Positions 25,851 through 35,323 of a stretch of 64,000 nt of DNA are shown piece after piece. Both the position numbers and the translations under genes were made by a program. This DNA is from Mycobacterium mantenii (GTDB taxonomy: Bacteria; Actinomycetota; Actinomycetes; Mycobacteriales; Mycobacteriaceae). The notes below the pieces were generated by a model. The model did not search any database, was not told where the DNA came from, and saw only the letters and a program-made list of their open reading frames with translations. Location of the stretch: contig NZ_AP022590.1 in assembly GCF_010731775.1 (NCBI RefSeq), positions 3,658,001 to 3,722,000 of the forward strand, read 5' to 3'. Position 1 is the first letter of the stretch, and every line of letters starts with the position of its first letter.

Positions 25851-26705
25851 CTATCGAGCGGCAGGGACCAATGCCAGCTGGCGGGCCTGCACCACCAGGC
25901 GCCCCAGACTGTCGACGACGGTGTGGTCCTCGTCGAACCAGTCGTGCCCGATCTCGGTGCAGGTCGCGATGATGCGCAGCCAGCCGTCCGCCGGCAGGCC
26001 CCGCAAGAAGGCCGTGAGCTGGATTGTGGGCGCCCAGCCGGTGCGGTCCACGGCGAAGGTCACCGGTGCCGACAGATCGCCGCACATCAGCGCAAACAGC
26101 GCGTCGGGGGCCACCCCGCGGGGGCGGGCCCACATCTGGATCACCGGGGGGCGGCCGTCGGCGCGGGCCGCCATCGTGGACAGCACCGGCCGCACGTCGC
26201 AGCCCTCCCCCAGGTGCACGAGGCCGGCCAGCGGATGGCCGGGCCCGATCGGCTCGATGTCGTCGGGCGGCTCGGGCGCCATCAGGTCCAGCACCGGGTT
26301 GGCCGACAGCAGCGGCTTGACCCGACCGTCGGGAGGAAAGTGCTCGGGCTCGCCGAGGTTGACCACGGCGTGCACCGCGGTGCGGTCGCCCTGGTTGAGC
26401 TCGACGTCGACGACGCTGATCCAGCGGCCCCGCTTGCGGATCGAGGTCACCAACTGCACTTGGCCGGGATCGGGCGCCCACAGGAAGCTCGCCGACACCG
26501 CGACCGGTTCCAGGACTGGCTGCGGGACGGATTCGAGCCCGTCCGGCTGACCGCCGCAGGCGGTGCGAGCGGCGTTGGCGCAGAGCGCCAGCATCGCGCC
26601 ACCGTGCACTTTGGGGCCGATGGTCCAGCGCTTGTCGAGCTCGCCGTCGTAGACGCCGGAACCGACCTCCCGCAACGTCATCGCGGTGGTGAATAACGCA
26701 GTCAT
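25851..26705 (-). CDS. Thioesterase-family protein (double hot-dog, Rv0499-like)
   Basis: The 284-residue protein contains KRWTIGPKVHGGAMLALCA, a hot-dog helix pattern near the N-terminus, and a second hot-dog-like half, typical of the TesB-like acyl-CoA thioesterase superfamily. It would hydrolyse acyl-CoA, with unknown chain specificity. The ATG at 26705 follows the TIM-barrel gene by 25 bases. The frame continues upstream inside that gene as an antisense-like low-quality extension, which I exclude. Confidence 0.8.
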   Translation of the reverse strand: MTALFTTAMTLREVGSGVYDGELDKRWTIGPKVHGGAMLALCANAARTACGGQPDGLESVPQPVLEPVAVSASFLWAPDPGQVQLVTSIRKRGRWISVVDVELNQGDRTAVHAVVNLGEPEHFPPDGRVKPLLSANPVLDLMAPEPPDDIEPIGPGHPLAGLVHLGEGCDVRPVLSTMAARADGRPPVIQMWARPRGVAPDALFALMCGDLSAPVTFAVDRTGWAPTIQLTAFLRGLPADGWLRIIATCTEIGHDWFDEDHTVVDSLGRLVVQARQLALVPAAR

Positions 26706-26730
26706 GTTGTCTTGGGTTTCTCCTGGGTTG

Positions 26731-27573
26731 TCAGCGCAGCAGATGCATGCGGGCAAACTGCAGCGATTCGGCGAGCATGGCCTCGCGCTCGTTGGCGGAC
26801 CGCGCGCTGGACGTCGACACCTCCAGGATGACGTGCCCGGCGAAATGGCTGCCGGCCAGCATCTGGCACACCTCGGCGGTGGGCTGCGTGCCGCGCCCGG
26901 GCACCAGGTGCTCGTCGGCGGGCAGACCGTTGCCGTCGCACAGGTGCAGGTGCACCAGGCCGGCCCCCATCCGCTCGGCCATGTCCAGCGAGTCGGTGCC
27001 CGCGGTCGCGGTGTGGGACAGATCCAGCGTGTAGTGCGCGTGGTTGCCATCGAGCGGGTCGTAGGAGGGCGCGAACGCCGAGATCGCCGGGCCGGGCCCG
27101 CCGCCCCGCTTACGCATCCGTTCCAGCGACTGGCCGGCCCCGAAGAGCCGGTCCGCCCGGAACGGGAACATGTTCTCCACCGCGATCATCACGTCGCTCG
27201 ACGCTTCCAGCGCCGCCACCTGTTCGGTGAAGCCCTCGGCATAGCGCCGCTGCCAGCGAAACGGCGGGTGCACGACCACGGTCTGCGCGCCCAGCTGTTC
27301 GGCGGCGCGCACGCTGCGGTCCAGCTTGGGGACCGGGTTGGCGCCCCACACGCGTTGCGAGATCAGCAGGCAGGGTGCATGCACGGACAACACCGGGACG
27401 CGGTAGCGCCGCGACAGCTTCTTAACGGCGGCGACGTCCTGGCTGACCGATTCGGCCCACACCATCAGCTCGACGCCGTCGTAGCCGAGCCGGGCCGCGT
27501 ACTCGAAGGCGGCCTCGGCCCGCAACGGGTACACCGAAGCCGTGGAAAGGCCGACTTTGATGGCTGGGCGCAC
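26731..27573 (-). CDS. Sugar phosphate isomerase/epimerase-like TIM barrel (Rv0498 homologue)
   Basis: The 280-residue protein belongs to the xylose-isomerase-like TIM-barrel (AP endonuclease 2) superfamily. Characteristic strands include GYDGVELMVW, VLSVHAPC, VVVHPPF, MIAVENMFP, YTLDLSHTA and VHLHLCDGNG; the Glu/Asp/His residues in these are the usual metal ligands. The substrate is unknown. Length equals my recollection of Rv0498. It sits between the thioesterase gene and a disordered membrane protein gene, with only 14 bases to the latter. Confidence 0.85.
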   Translation of the reverse strand: MRPAIKVGLSTASVYPLRAEAAFEYAARLGYDGVELMVWAESVSQDVAAVKKLSRRYRVPVLSVHAPCLLISQRVWGANPVPKLDRSVRAAEQLGAQTVVVHPPFRWQRRYAEGFTEQVAALEASSDVMIAVENMFPFRADRLFGAGQSLERMRKRGGGPGPAISAFAPSYDPLDGNHAHYTLDLSHTATAGTDSLDMAERMGAGLVHLHLCDGNGLPADEHLVPGRGTQPTAEVCQMLAGSHFAGHVILEVSTSSARSANEREAMLAESLQFARMHLLR

Positions 27574-27587
27574 TGTCTACGGTGCCG

Positions 27588-28565
27588 CTAGCCCGACTGC
27601 AACGACAGCGCCAAGGGCCCCAGGGTGATCAGCGCACCCACCGCGACCGCGATCAACGTGCTGGCGATGTCCTCGGTTTTGCGAACCACCCGGACCCCCG
27701 CCACCAGGCCCAGGATGACCAGCACCGACAGCACCAGCGCCACCAGGCTGTTCCAGCGCCACAGCTGGTCGAAGGCCACGAACAGCCCGCCGCCGAACGC
27801 GACCGCCAGCATCGACTGCAGCACGACCACACCGCCACGCCACACCGCCTCGAACCTGCCGCGCTCCGGGTGACCATCGGAGTCCGCGTCCGCGCGACGA
27901 TCCTCGCCATCGAGATGCTCCTCGCGCCCGAGCACCCCGGCGGTCAGCGATCCCTCGCCGTCCTCGTCTTCGTCCAGCTCCGAGTCGGCGGGCCGCAGGA
28001 AGGAGCGCACGTAGGCGGAGTCCTCCAGCGCCGGTTCGGCCTCGCGCACCTCGGAGTCCATGACGTCCACGGGGATGTCGGCGTAATGGTCCATCGGGTC
28101 GGGACTCATGTGCTCCGCCCCGGAGGCTTGTCCCCCGGTGCCGTTGGCCAGCGAGCCCGACCGGTCGCCCTCGGGCAACGGCCGCGGGTATTCGCTGCGC
28201 TCGGGCCCCGACGCGCGCTTGGGCTGCGGCGGGGATTTGGGCCAGCGCGGCTCGGGCTCGGACCAGTAGGGGGCGTCGGGCTCGTCTTTGGTTACGGGCT
28301 CGTCTTTGGTTACCGGCTCGGCGTCGGCGGACGGTTCGACAACGTCGATCGTGTCGGTGGCACCGGGATCTGCTTCGTCGTCATCGCCGACCACCGGGAT
28401 TTCGCCGGTCAGTTCGGCGACGGTCACCGAGTCGCTGTCGCCGCGCCGACGGCGACGCCGCCGGGTGACCGCCGGGGCGCCGATGGTGCCGTTCCTGGCC
28501 AGCAGCTCAGCGACCGAGATCGGCCGAGTGCCGGGGCCTTCAGTCTCGGGGTTCGGTCCGGTCAT
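27588..28565 (-). CDS. Disordered acidic protein with C-terminal membrane domain (Rv0497-like)
   Basis: The 325-residue protein has a long acidic, Pro-rich, probably cytoplasmic region (residues 1-235) containing an [12 protein letters not shown] basic patch. Two or three hydrophobic segments follow at about 240-320. No enzymatic motif is visible. A perfect 18-bp tandem duplication at 28278-28313 makes the repeat [12 protein letters not shown]. The start ATG overlaps the ppx stop as ATGA, so expression is coupled to ppx. The Ser/Thr-rich N-terminal region is a plausible kinase target, but I cannot show that from sequence. Confidence 0.85.
   Translation of the reverse strand: MTGPNPETEGPGTRPISVAELLARNGTIGAPAVTRRRRRRRGDSDSVTVAELTGEIPVVGDDDEADPGATDTIDVVEPSADAEPVTKDEPVTKDEPDAPYWSEPEPRWPKSPPQPKRASGPERSEYPRPLPEGDRSGSLANGTGGQASGAEHMSPDPMDHYADIPVDVMDSEVREAEPALEDSAYVRSFLRPADSELDEDEDGEGSLTAGVLGREEHLDGEDRRADADSDGHPERGRFEAVWRGGVVVLQSMLAVAFGGGLFVAFDQLWRWNSLVALVLSVLVILGLVAGVRVVRKTEDIASTLIAVAVGALITLGPLALSLQSG
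28278..28313. repeat. Perfect 18-bp tandem duplication in the Rv0497-like gene
   Basis: GGGCTCGTCTTTGGTTAC occurs twice head to tail at 28278-28295 and 28296-28313, in frame, duplicating six residues. A short in-frame duplication of this kind in a disordered region is likely to vary in copy number between strains. Confidence 0.85.
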
Positions 28566-29578
28566 GGTTTGTCGCCTCTCGATCGGTGCTGGTTCCGATC
28601 AACTACCTGACCTCCAGCATTACGCACCGAAGGCTCCATGAGGGCCGATCCGTCGGCTTCGCTGTCGAGTTTGCGCAAGATGAGACCTTCCCGTAATGCC
28701 CACGGGCAGATATCCACGGATTCGATCGACAGCGCTCGCATGCTTGCCTCGGCCACCAGAGCACCCGCGACAATCTGCGGGGCCCGTTCGGCGCTCACTC
28801 CTTCCAGTTCTGCCCGGTCAGCGGTCGTCATCCTAGAGATGAAAGATATGAGTTGCCTGAGGCCATTTGCTGTAAGCGTCCGCTTCACCCGCGGCCCGGC
28901 GCCCGACGGCGCCGCGCCGGTGAGCCGCGCCAGCGAGCGGAACGTCTTCGATGTCGCCACCGTCAGGTCCGGACTACCCGTCTCGAGGATGTTCACGCTG
29001 GCTTCGGCGAGCTCGGCGTCCAGCCAATCCCGCAGCATCGCCACCCGGCGCCGGCCGGGCGGATCGTCGGGCAGCCACTCGCGGGTCAGCCGGCCGGCGC
29101 CCAGCGGCAGCGACAGCGCGACCTCGGGCTCCTCGTCCACACCGCTGGACATCTCCAGCGAGCCGCCACCGATGTCGAGGTTGATGATGCGGCCCGCGCT
29201 CCACCCGTACCATCGGCGCACCGCCAGGAAGGTCAGCCGCGACTCGTCGACCCCGGTCAGCACCCGCAACTCGACGCCGGTCTCCTTGCGCACCCGGCTC
29301 AGCACGTCCTCGGAGTTGCCGGCGTCCCGGACCGCCGATGTGGCGAAGGCCATCAGCTCCGCGCAGCCGGAACTGTCGGCGATCTTGGCGAATTCGTCGA
29401 TCGTGGAGATCAGCTTCTCGGCACCGCGTTTGGTGATCTTGCCCGCGCTGTCGGTGGCCTCCGCCAGGCGCAGAGTGGCCTTGGTCGAACTCATCGGCGT
29501 CGGGTGACCGCCCCGGTGGGCATCGACCACCAGCAGATGCACCGTGTTGCTACCCACGTCGAGAACGCCCAATCGCAC
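28562..29578 (-). CDS. ppx: Exopolyphosphatase / GppA-type phosphatase
   Basis: The 338-residue protein is of the Ppx/GppA family (actin-like ATPase fold): [15 protein letters not shown] at the N-terminus, [16 protein letters not shown], and the second phosphate loop [14 protein letters not shown]. It would hydrolyse terminal phosphates of polyphosphate, and relatives act on pppGpp, linking it to stringent-response control. The short length (no C-terminal HD domain) matches H37Rv Rv0496, reported as exopolyphosphatase PPX1. The GTG start at 29578 begins about 130 bases from the divergent Cys-rich gene; its stop overlaps the next gene. Confidence 0.92.
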   Translation of the reverse strand: MRLGVLDVGSNTVHLLVVDAHRGGHPTPMSSTKATLRLAEATDSAGKITKRGAEKLISTIDEFAKIADSSGCAELMAFATSAVRDAGNSEDVLSRVRKETGVELRVLTGVDESRLTFLAVRRWYGWSAGRIINLDIGGGSLEMSSGVDEEPEVALSLPLGAGRLTREWLPDDPPGRRRVAMLRDWLDAELAEASVNILETGSPDLTVATSKTFRSLARLTGAAPSGAGPRVKRTLTANGLRQLISFISRMTTADRAELEGVSAERAPQIVAGALVAEASMRALSIESVDICPWALREGLILRKLDSEADGSALMEPSVRNAGGQVVDRNQHRSRGDKP

Positions 29579-29706
29579 GTAAACAAACTAACGAAGCCTC
29601 GCAGGCGATGCTTTGCGCGACCCGGTCAACCCGCCGTGATGGCGGCCATACGGGCCCCGAGTGTCAGCCGCTCGGATGGACGGAACCGTGGTCTAACGTG
29701 GACTGC

Positions 29707-30492
29707 GTGGCGAATTCGCACCCGGAACCGGGACAAGAGGTCGAGCTGGATTTCGCCCGCGAATGGGTGGAGTTCTATGACCCCGACAACCCCGAGCACC
29801 TGATCGCGGCGGACCTGACCTGGCTGCTTTCTCGGTGGACGTGTGTGTTCGGCACCCCGTCCTGCCGCGGCACGGTCGAGGGCCGCCCGGACGACGGGTG
29901 CTGCTCGCACGGCGCGTTCCTGTCCGACGACGACGACCGCGCCCGGCTGGACGACGCGGTGCAGAAGCTGACCGACGCCGACTGGCAGTTTCGCGAAAAG
30001 GGGTTGGGCCGCAAGGGATATCTGGAGCTTGACGAACATGACGGCCAACCGCAGTACCGCACCCGCAAGCACAAGGATGCGTGCATCTTCCTGAACCGGC
30101 CGGGATTCTCGGGCGGTGTCGGCTGCGCGCTGCACAGCAAGGCCCTCAAGCTGGGCGTGCCGCCGCTGACCATGAAGCCCGATGTCTGCTGGCAGTTGCC
30201 GATCCGGCGCAGCCAGGAGTGGGTGACCCGGCCCGACGGCACCGAGATCCTCAAGACCTGGGTGACCGAATACGACCGTCGCGGTTGGGGTTCCGGCGGC
30301 GCCGACCTGCACTGGTACTGCACCGGCGATCCGGCCGCTCATGTCGGCGCCAAGCAGGTGTGGGAAAGCCTGGCCGACGAACTCATCGAGCTGCTGGGCA
30401 GCAAGGCGTACTCGGAACTGGCCGCAATGTGCAAGCGCCGCAGCAAGTTAGGGCTCATCGCGGTACATCCGGCGACGCGTATCGCCGAGTAG
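29707..30492 (+). CDS. Conserved Cys-rich protein (Rv0495c homologue)
   Basis: The 261-residue protein has many conserved cysteines: C46, C53, the pair C65-C66 followed by His68, and later ones in DACIFLN, VGCALHS and DVCWQLP. Such spacing suggests a bound metal or iron-sulfur centre. I do not recognise a catalytic fold. H37Rv Rv0495c is reported to affect redox balance, which would fit. I start at the GTG at 29707, but an in-frame GTG at 29698 or a longer N-terminus up to 29608 is possible. It is divergent from ppx. Confidence 0.75.
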   Translation: MANSHPEPGQEVELDFAREWVEFYDPDNPEHLIAADLTWLLSRWTCVFGTPSCRGTVEGRPDDGCCSHGAFLSDDDDRARLDDAVQKLTDADWQFREKGLGRKGYLELDEHDGQPQYRTRKHKDACIFLNRPGFSGGVGCALHSKALKLGVPPLTMKPDVCWQLPIRRSQEWVTRPDGTEILKTWVTEYDRRGWGSGGADLHWYCTGDPAAHVGAKQVWESLADELIELLGSKAYSELAAMCKRRSKLGLIAVHPATRIAE

Positions 30493-30501
30493 CGGGGTAC
30501 C

Positions 30502-31218
30502 TCAGGCTTGCGTGCGGTAAGCCACCACCATCCGCAGGGCGCTGGCGTTGAGGTATGCCTCGACCGCGGCGCCGGCCGCCGCCGCGTCGCGCGCCAGCAC
30601 CGCCTCGGTGATCGCCCCCAGCTCGGCCACCACCGTGGCGGCGTCGTCATAGGCCGCGGTGAGTTCGTGTTCGCGGCCACCGAAAGCTTGCTCGACCCAC
30701 CGGTACAGCAGTCCCAACGCGCGGTTGCGACTGCTGTGAATGAGCACGCGGAAGTAGTCGAGGTCGGCCGCCTGGCGCGCCGCCGCGCTCTCGGCGTACC
30801 GGACCGCGGTCAGCGCGGCGCGCAGCGCCTCGGCATCCTCGGGCAGGCCGCGCTGCGCCGCCAGCCGGCCGATCAGCGGCCCCAGCCCCGCCCGGATTTC
30901 GAGCAGCTCCACCAAGAACTCGGGTCCCAATCGGCGAACCAGCGCCTCGACCACCTCGGGATGGGTGAGCGCCTGGGGATCGCGCACCAGGTTGCCGCTG
31001 CCGTGCCGGGCCTCGATGAGACCCATCTGCTGCAGGCGGGCCAGACCCTGCCGTAACGACGTGCGATTGACACCGAGTTGCTCCGCCAGGTCGCGCTCCG
31101 GCGGCAAGGCGGAGCCGGGCGGAAACGCGCCGTCGAGGATGGCGTCGGCGATCGAGGCGGCGATCTGCTCATCCACCCGCTGGCGATCCGGCGGCTGAAT
31201 CGGACTTGACTGGTTCAT
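30502..31218 (-). CDS. FadR-subfamily GntR transcription regulator (Rv0494 homologue)
   Basis: The 238-residue repressor has an N-terminal winged helix ([32 protein letters not shown]) and a C-terminal all-helical FCD effector domain with the Asp/His ligand pattern. H37Rv Rv0494 is reported as a starvation-induced, auto-regulatory FadR-like regulator. The ATG at 31218 lies inside the inverted repeat ATTGG-N5-CCAAT, so the protein probably represses its own gene and the divergent operon that begins 45 bases away. The frame is open upstream into that operon but non-homologous. Confidence 0.9.
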   Translation of the reverse strand: MNQSSPIQPPDRQRVDEQIAASIADAILDGAFPPGSALPPERDLAEQLGVNRTSLRQGLARLQQMGLIEARHGSGNLVRDPQALTHPEVVEALVRRLGPEFLVELLEIRAGLGPLIGRLAAQRGLPEDAEALRAALTAVRYAESAAARQAADLDYFRVLIHSSRNRALGLLYRWVEQAFGGREHELTAAYDDAATVVAELGAITEAVLARDAAAAGAAVEAYLNASALRMVVAYRTQA

Positions 31219-31231
31219 TGGCTCAACCAAT
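31211..31231. promoter_or_regulatory. Candidate FadR/GntR operator overlapping the regulator start codon
   Basis: Two nested inverted repeats occupy this site. TGGTT-N9-AACCA spans 31211-31229, and ATTGG-N5-CCAAT spans 31217-31231 and includes the ATG of the GntR gene. FadR-type operators are palindromes with TGGT/ACCA ends, so this fits autoregulation and control of the divergent operon. Confidence 0.6.
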
Positions 31232-31263
31232 ATAGTGGACGACGTCGGCGATGGGAGCAAGTT

Positions 31264-32208
31264 ATGGACGACGAACAACGGTCGGCCGCGACCCCCCGCT
31301 GGCGCGGCAAGGCGGGACGCCTCGAGGTCTGGTACGCCACCCTCTCCGACGCGCGGACATGTGCGGGCTTGTGGATCCACTGCGAGACCGTGGCGCCGCT
31401 GCGGGGCGCGGCCTACGCGCACGGCTGGACCACCTGGTTTCCACCCGAGGGGTCGCCCCGCACCGAACGCTTCGGACCCGAGCCCGCGCGGCCCGCGGCC
31501 GGCGCCGACTGGTTCAACGCCGACGGGGTCCGGGTGGCCGACGGGCAGCTCGCCGGCCGGGCCGGATCGCTCGCCTGGGACCTGTCCTGGCGGGACGCCG
31601 CCCGCCCGCTGTGGACGTTCCCGCGCCTGACGTGGGAGCGCGAGCTGCTGCCCGGCGCGCAGGTCGTCCTCGCCCCCACCGCCGACTTCGCCGGCTCACT
31701 GACCGTGGCCGGCGCCGCCGCGCCCATCGAGGGGTGGCGCGGCGGCGTCGCCCACATCTACGGACACGGAAACGCCAAGCGCTGGGGGTGGATCCACGCC
31801 GACCTCGGGGGCGGCGACGTCCTCGAGGTGGTCACCGCCGTGTCACACAAGCCGGGCTTACGCAGGCTCGCACCGCTGGCTTTCGTGCGCTTCCGTCTCG
31901 ACGGAAAAGACTGGCCCGCAAGCACTTTGCCGTCCCTGCGGATGCGGACAACGCTCGGCCCGAGGCACTGGCAGCTGGAGGGCCGCATCGGTGGTCGCCG
32001 GGTGCTCATCCGGGTCGACCAGCAGCCGGACCGCTGCGTGAGCCTGGGCTACACCGACCCCGACGGCGGCATTGCGGTATGCACGAACACCGAACAGGCC
32101 GACGTCCACGTCGAAATCGATGACCGCCGTTGGTCGGTGCTCGGACATGCCGAGGTAGGCCTGCGCGGCGCCGAGGCGCCCGACATCAACGAAAGGATCC
32201 CGACATGA
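31264..32208 (+). CDS. Conserved protein of unknown function (Rv0493c-like)
   Basis: The 314-residue protein is rich in aromatic and beta-type segments ([56 protein letters not shown]). These suggest an all-beta, lipocalin-like or carotenoid-hydratase-like fold, but I cannot assign a function. It is the first gene of a tight operon (ATGA overlap with the next gene) divergent from the FadR-like regulator. That implies control by fatty-acid or starvation signals and a substrate that is oxidised by the GMC enzyme two genes on. Confidence 0.75.
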   Translation: MDDEQRSAATPRWRGKAGRLEVWYATLSDARTCAGLWIHCETVAPLRGAAYAHGWTTWFPPEGSPRTERFGPEPARPAAGADWFNADGVRVADGQLAGRAGSLAWDLSWRDAARPLWTFPRLTWERELLPGAQVVLAPTADFAGSLTVAGAAAPIEGWRGGVAHIYGHGNAKRWGWIHADLGGGDVLEVVTAVSHKPGLRRLAPLAFVRFRLDGKDWPASTLPSLRMRTTLGPRHWQLEGRIGGRRVLIRVDQQPDRCVSLGYTDPDGGIAVCTNTEQADVHVEIDDRRWSVLGHAEVGLRGAEAPDINERIPT

Positions 32209-32534
32209 GCTTCCTTCTCGACCCGCCGCTGCTGATGGCCAGCGGCGCGCTCATCGAGCGGCACGTGCCGCCCGATCGGCGAGACGTCGCCGAGGCCGCG
32301 GTCCTCGGCATCTTCTTCGGCGGGTCGTTCGGCCTTTACAACAACGTGCCCGGGCTCGGACTGCTGTGGCGGCCGTTCCGCGCCCGCAACGGGCGCGACT
32401 TCATGTGGAACAGCGGGGTTTTCAAGGTCAACACGGCAGAAGGGGGTTGGCCCCTGCACGCGGCGGCGGCCGCCATCTTCGCCGCCTATCCGTTCTTCAT
32501 CAAGATGGGCCGCCGGTTCGGATTGCTGGCATGA
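32205..32534 (+). CDS. Small membrane protein (Rv0492A-like)
   Basis: The 109-residue protein has three hydrophobic segments (about residues 5-16, 32-50 and 84-102) and the conserved-looking loop NNVPGLGLLWRPFRARNGRDFMWNSGVF. No known domain was recognised. It starts in an ATGA overlap with the gene before and ends in an ATGA overlap with the GMC oxidoreductase, so it is the middle of a translationally coupled trio. It may anchor or present substrate to the oxidoreductase. Confidence 0.78.
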   Translation: MSFLLDPPLLMASGALIERHVPPDRRDVAEAAVLGIFFGGSFGLYNNVPGLGLLWRPFRARNGRDFMWNSGVFKVNTAEGGWPLHAAAAAIFAAYPFFIKMGRRFGLLA

Positions 32535-34399
32535 GCCGTGCGGCCGAGCGGGCGACCGCTTCGTTCGGCACCGCGCTGCTGCCCGAGGAACATGGCGGCC
32601 CGCCGCCGGCTCAGCTGGCCGAGCGCATCGAACGCTACCTCACCCAGCTACCGGCGACATCCCGGCTGGGCGTGCGCGCCGGATTCGCATCGGTAAGCGC
32701 CGCAAGCTATCTCACCACCGGCCGGTCACTGTCGCGGCTGCGCCCCGGCGGCCGAGATCGGGTGTTGCGCCGAGTGGCTTCGCTCGGCCCGGAGGCCGGC
32801 GCTGCCCTCGAGGCGCTCAAGGCAATCGTGTTGCTCGCCAACGGCGCCGACACCTATGCGTCCGAACTCTTCGCCCGCGCCCGCGAGCACGACGCGGCGC
32901 GCCCCGATGCGGATCTGACCATCGCCTCCTCGGCCGACTGCCCGTCCGTCGTCACCGCCGACGCGGTGGTCGTCGGCTCGGGCGCCGGCGGCGCGATGGC
33001 GGCCCGAACCCTGGCGCGGGCGGGTCTCGACACGGTCGTGCTCGAGGAGGGACGGCGCTGGACGGTCGAAGAGTTCCGCACCACCCACCCGATCGACCGG
33101 TACGCCGGGTTGTACCGCGGCGGCGGAGCCACGATCGCGCTGGGACGCCCGTCGGTGGTGCTGCCGATCGGCCGCGCGGTCGGCGGCACCACCGTCGTGA
33201 ACTCCGGCACCTGCTACCGGCCGCCGGCCGCCGTCGCGCGGCGCTGGCGCGACACGTTCGGACTCGGCCTGGCCGACCACGACCGGCTGACCAACCACCT
33301 CGACGACGTCGAACGCACGCTGCGGGTCGCGCCGGTGCCGATGGACATCATGGGCCGCAACGGGCGCCTGCTGCTCGACGCCGCCACGACGCTGGGCTGG
33401 CAGGCGGCGCCCATCCCGCGCAACGCCCCCGGCTGTGAGGGCTGTTGCCAGTGCGCCATCGGCTGCCCACGCAACGCCAAGTTCGGGGTGCACCTCAACG
33501 CGCTGCCGCAGGCCTGCGCGGCAGGCGCCCGGATCGTCTCGCACGCCCGCGTGGAACGGGTGCTGCACGAGCACGGGCGCGCCCACGGCGTGCGCGCGCG
33601 CCGACCCGACGGCACCGCGCTGGACATCCTGGCCGACACGGTGGTCGTCGCCGCCGGCGCCACGGAGACACCGAACCTATTGCGGCGCAGTGATATTGGT
33701 TCGCACCCGCGGGTCGGCCGCAACCTGGCGCTGCATCCCGCGACGGTGCTCGCCGGCCGCTTCGACTCCGACGTCGTGGCCTGGCACGGCGTGCTGCAAA
33801 GCGCCGCCGTCCACGAGCTGCACGAGTCCCACGGCGTGCTCATCGAAGCCACGTCCACCCCGCCGGGTATGGGATCGATGGTCTTTCCGGGTTACGGCGC
33901 TGAACTGCTCGGCTGGCTCGACCGGGCGCCGCAGGTCGCCACGTTCGGCGCCATGGTGGCCGACCGTGGCGTCGGCTCGGTGTCGTCGATTCGCGGCGAG
34001 ACGGTGCTGCGCTACCCGATCGACAGGGGCGACGCCGCCAAGCTCGTGACGGCGATGGAGGCCATGGGGCGACTGCTGTTCGCCGCGGGCGCCGTCGAGG
34101 TCCTCACCGGCCTGCCGCATGCGAAGACGGTGACGTCGCTGCCCGCGCTGCAGGATGCGCTGCGTCGCGCCGACCCGAGAAGCCTGCACGTCGCGGCGTT
34201 TCATCCGACCGGCACCGCGGCGGCGGGCGCCGATGAGCAGTCGTGCCCGGTCGACGCGACGGGCCGGCTGCGCGGCGTGCGCGGTGTCTGGGTGGCCGAC
34301 GCGTCGATCCTGCCCAGCTGCCCGGAGGTGAATCCTCAGCTGTCGATCATGGCGCTCGCCCTGGGCGTGGCCGACCACATCGTCGACGCCGCCCGCTGA
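32531..34399 (+). CDS. GMC-family FAD-dependent oxidoreductase with Cys cluster (Rv0492c homologue)
   Basis: The 622-residue flavoprotein has the ADP-binding motif VVGSGAGGAMAARTLA near residue 150 and GGTTVVNSGTCYRPP. Its C-terminal GMC signature has HPTGTA and NPQLSIMALA with the likely catalytic His/Asn. Between them lies CEGCCQCAIGCPRNAK, a dense cysteine group resembling the Cys-rich region of cholesterol-oxidase-like and long-chain alcohol oxidases. It probably oxidises a hydrophobic alcohol. An N-terminal helical region (about 1-140) precedes the FAD domain. The ATG at 32531 overlaps the stop of the small membrane protein gene. Confidence 0.88.
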   Translation: MSRAAERATASFGTALLPEEHGGPPPAQLAERIERYLTQLPATSRLGVRAGFASVSAASYLTTGRSLSRLRPGGRDRVLRRVASLGPEAGAALEALKAIVLLANGADTYASELFARAREHDAARPDADLTIASSADCPSVVTADAVVVGSGAGGAMAARTLARAGLDTVVLEEGRRWTVEEFRTTHPIDRYAGLYRGGGATIALGRPSVVLPIGRAVGGTTVVNSGTCYRPPAAVARRWRDTFGLGLADHDRLTNHLDDVERTLRVAPVPMDIMGRNGRLLLDAATTLGWQAAPIPRNAPGCEGCCQCAIGCPRNAKFGVHLNALPQACAAGARIVSHARVERVLHEHGRAHGVRARRPDGTALDILADTVVVAAGATETPNLLRRSDIGSHPRVGRNLALHPATVLAGRFDSDVVAWHGVLQSAAVHELHESHGVLIEATSTPPGMGSMVFPGYGAELLGWLDRAPQVATFGAMVADRGVGSVSSIRGETVLRYPIDRGDAAKLVTAMEAMGRLLFAAGAVEVLTGLPHAKTVTSLPALQDALRRADPRSLHVAAFHPTGTAAAGADEQSCPVDATGRLRGVRGVWVADASILPSCPEVNPQLSIMALALGVADHIVDAAR

Positions 34400-34586
34400 G
34401 CGACTGTGCGCCGAGGGGCTCTCGCGGCGTCGTGTGTTAAGAACGGTGGGTGCCGGTTCCCGATTCATCGTCGACCTTCGACGGGCCATCGGCCAGGCGC
34501 CGTTGTGGCTGCCCGGAGAACCCTTGCGGCCGACGACGATGCCCGGACCGTCTTCGAAACCAACAATCCGCCGCCGGCGCTTCGGA

Positions 34587-35270
34587 CTAGCCCTCCAGCT
34601 TGTAGCCCAGCCCCCGCACCGTCACCAGGTGCACCGGGTTGGCCGGGTCGGCTTCGATCTTGGACCGCAGACGCTTGACGTGGACGTCGAGCGTCTTGGT
34701 GTCGCCGACGTAGTCGGCACCCCACACCCGGTCGATCAACTGCCCGCGGGTGAGCACTCGGCCGCTGTTGCGCATCAGATACTCGAGAAGGTCGAATTCC
34801 TTGAGCGGCAAGGTGATCGTGTCGCCGTTGACCGAAACGACATGGCGTTCGACGTCCATCCGCACGGGGCCGGATTCGAGCACACCGTCGCTGATCTCGG
34901 AATCGTCGTCACCGCCGCGGCGCAACACCGCCCGGATCCGCGCGATCAACTCACGCGCCGAATACGGCTTGGTCACATAGTCGTCGGCGCCGAGCTCGAG
35001 GCCCACGACCTTGTCGATCTCGCTGTCCCGGGCGGTCACCATGATCACCGGCACGCTGGAACGCGCGCGCAGCTGCTTGCAGACGTCGGTGCCAGACATT
35101 CCGGGCAGCATCAAGTCGAGCAACACGATGTCGGCGCCGCCCCGATCAAACTCGGCAAGCGCGGCCGAACCGTCGGTCACCACGGTGGCCTCGAAACCTT
35201 CCTTGCGAAGCAGGAACGCCAGCGGATCGGCCAGCGACTCCTCGTCCTCCACAATCAGCACACTGGTCAT
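34587..35270 (-). CDS. regX3: Two-component response regulator RegX3
   Basis: The 227-residue OmpR/PhoB-type regulator has a receiver domain with acidic pair EDEES, phospho-acceptor Asp in VLLDLMLPGMSG and Lys in YVTKPYSARE. A winged-helix DNA-binding domain ends in VHLVTVRGLGYKLEG. With SenX3 it governs the phosphate-starvation response. The ATG at 35270 overlaps the TGA of an 18-codon MIRU reading frame that itself begins in the senX3 stop, so translation may be relayed from senX3. About 190 featureless bases separate its stop from the convergent GMC gene. Confidence 0.97.
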   Translation of the reverse strand: MTSVLIVEDEESLADPLAFLLRKEGFEATVVTDGSAALAEFDRGGADIVLLDLMLPGMSGTDVCKQLRARSSVPVIMVTARDSEIDKVVGLELGADDYVTKPYSARELIARIRAVLRRGGDDDSEISDGVLESGPVRMDVERHVVSVNGDTITLPLKEFDLLEYLMRNSGRVLTRGQLIDRVWGADYVGDTKTLDVHVKRLRSKIEADPANPVHLVTVRGLGYKLEG

Positions 35271-35323
35271 CGGCGCGATTCCTCCTCGTCGCTGCGCTTT
35301 GCATCGTCATACGCGCGGGTCAT
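35267..35323 (-). repeat. MIRU-type element between senX3 and regX3, coding an 18-residue mini-frame
   Basis: The senX3 stop overlaps ATGA at 35320-35323. A frame of 18 codons ([18 protein letters not shown]) then ends at a TGA overlapping the regX3 ATG. The DNA contains the GACGATGCAAAGCGCAGCGA and GAGGAG blocks typical of mycobacterial interspersed repetitive units. The element is 53 bases from ATG to ATG, the short MIRU form known at this locus, and only one copy is present. Confidence 0.85.

Noticed and set aside
34400..34586. Possible small gene or RNA between the GMC gene and regX3
   Set aside because: No ribosome site, conserved peptide or hairpin was found in this convergent gap.
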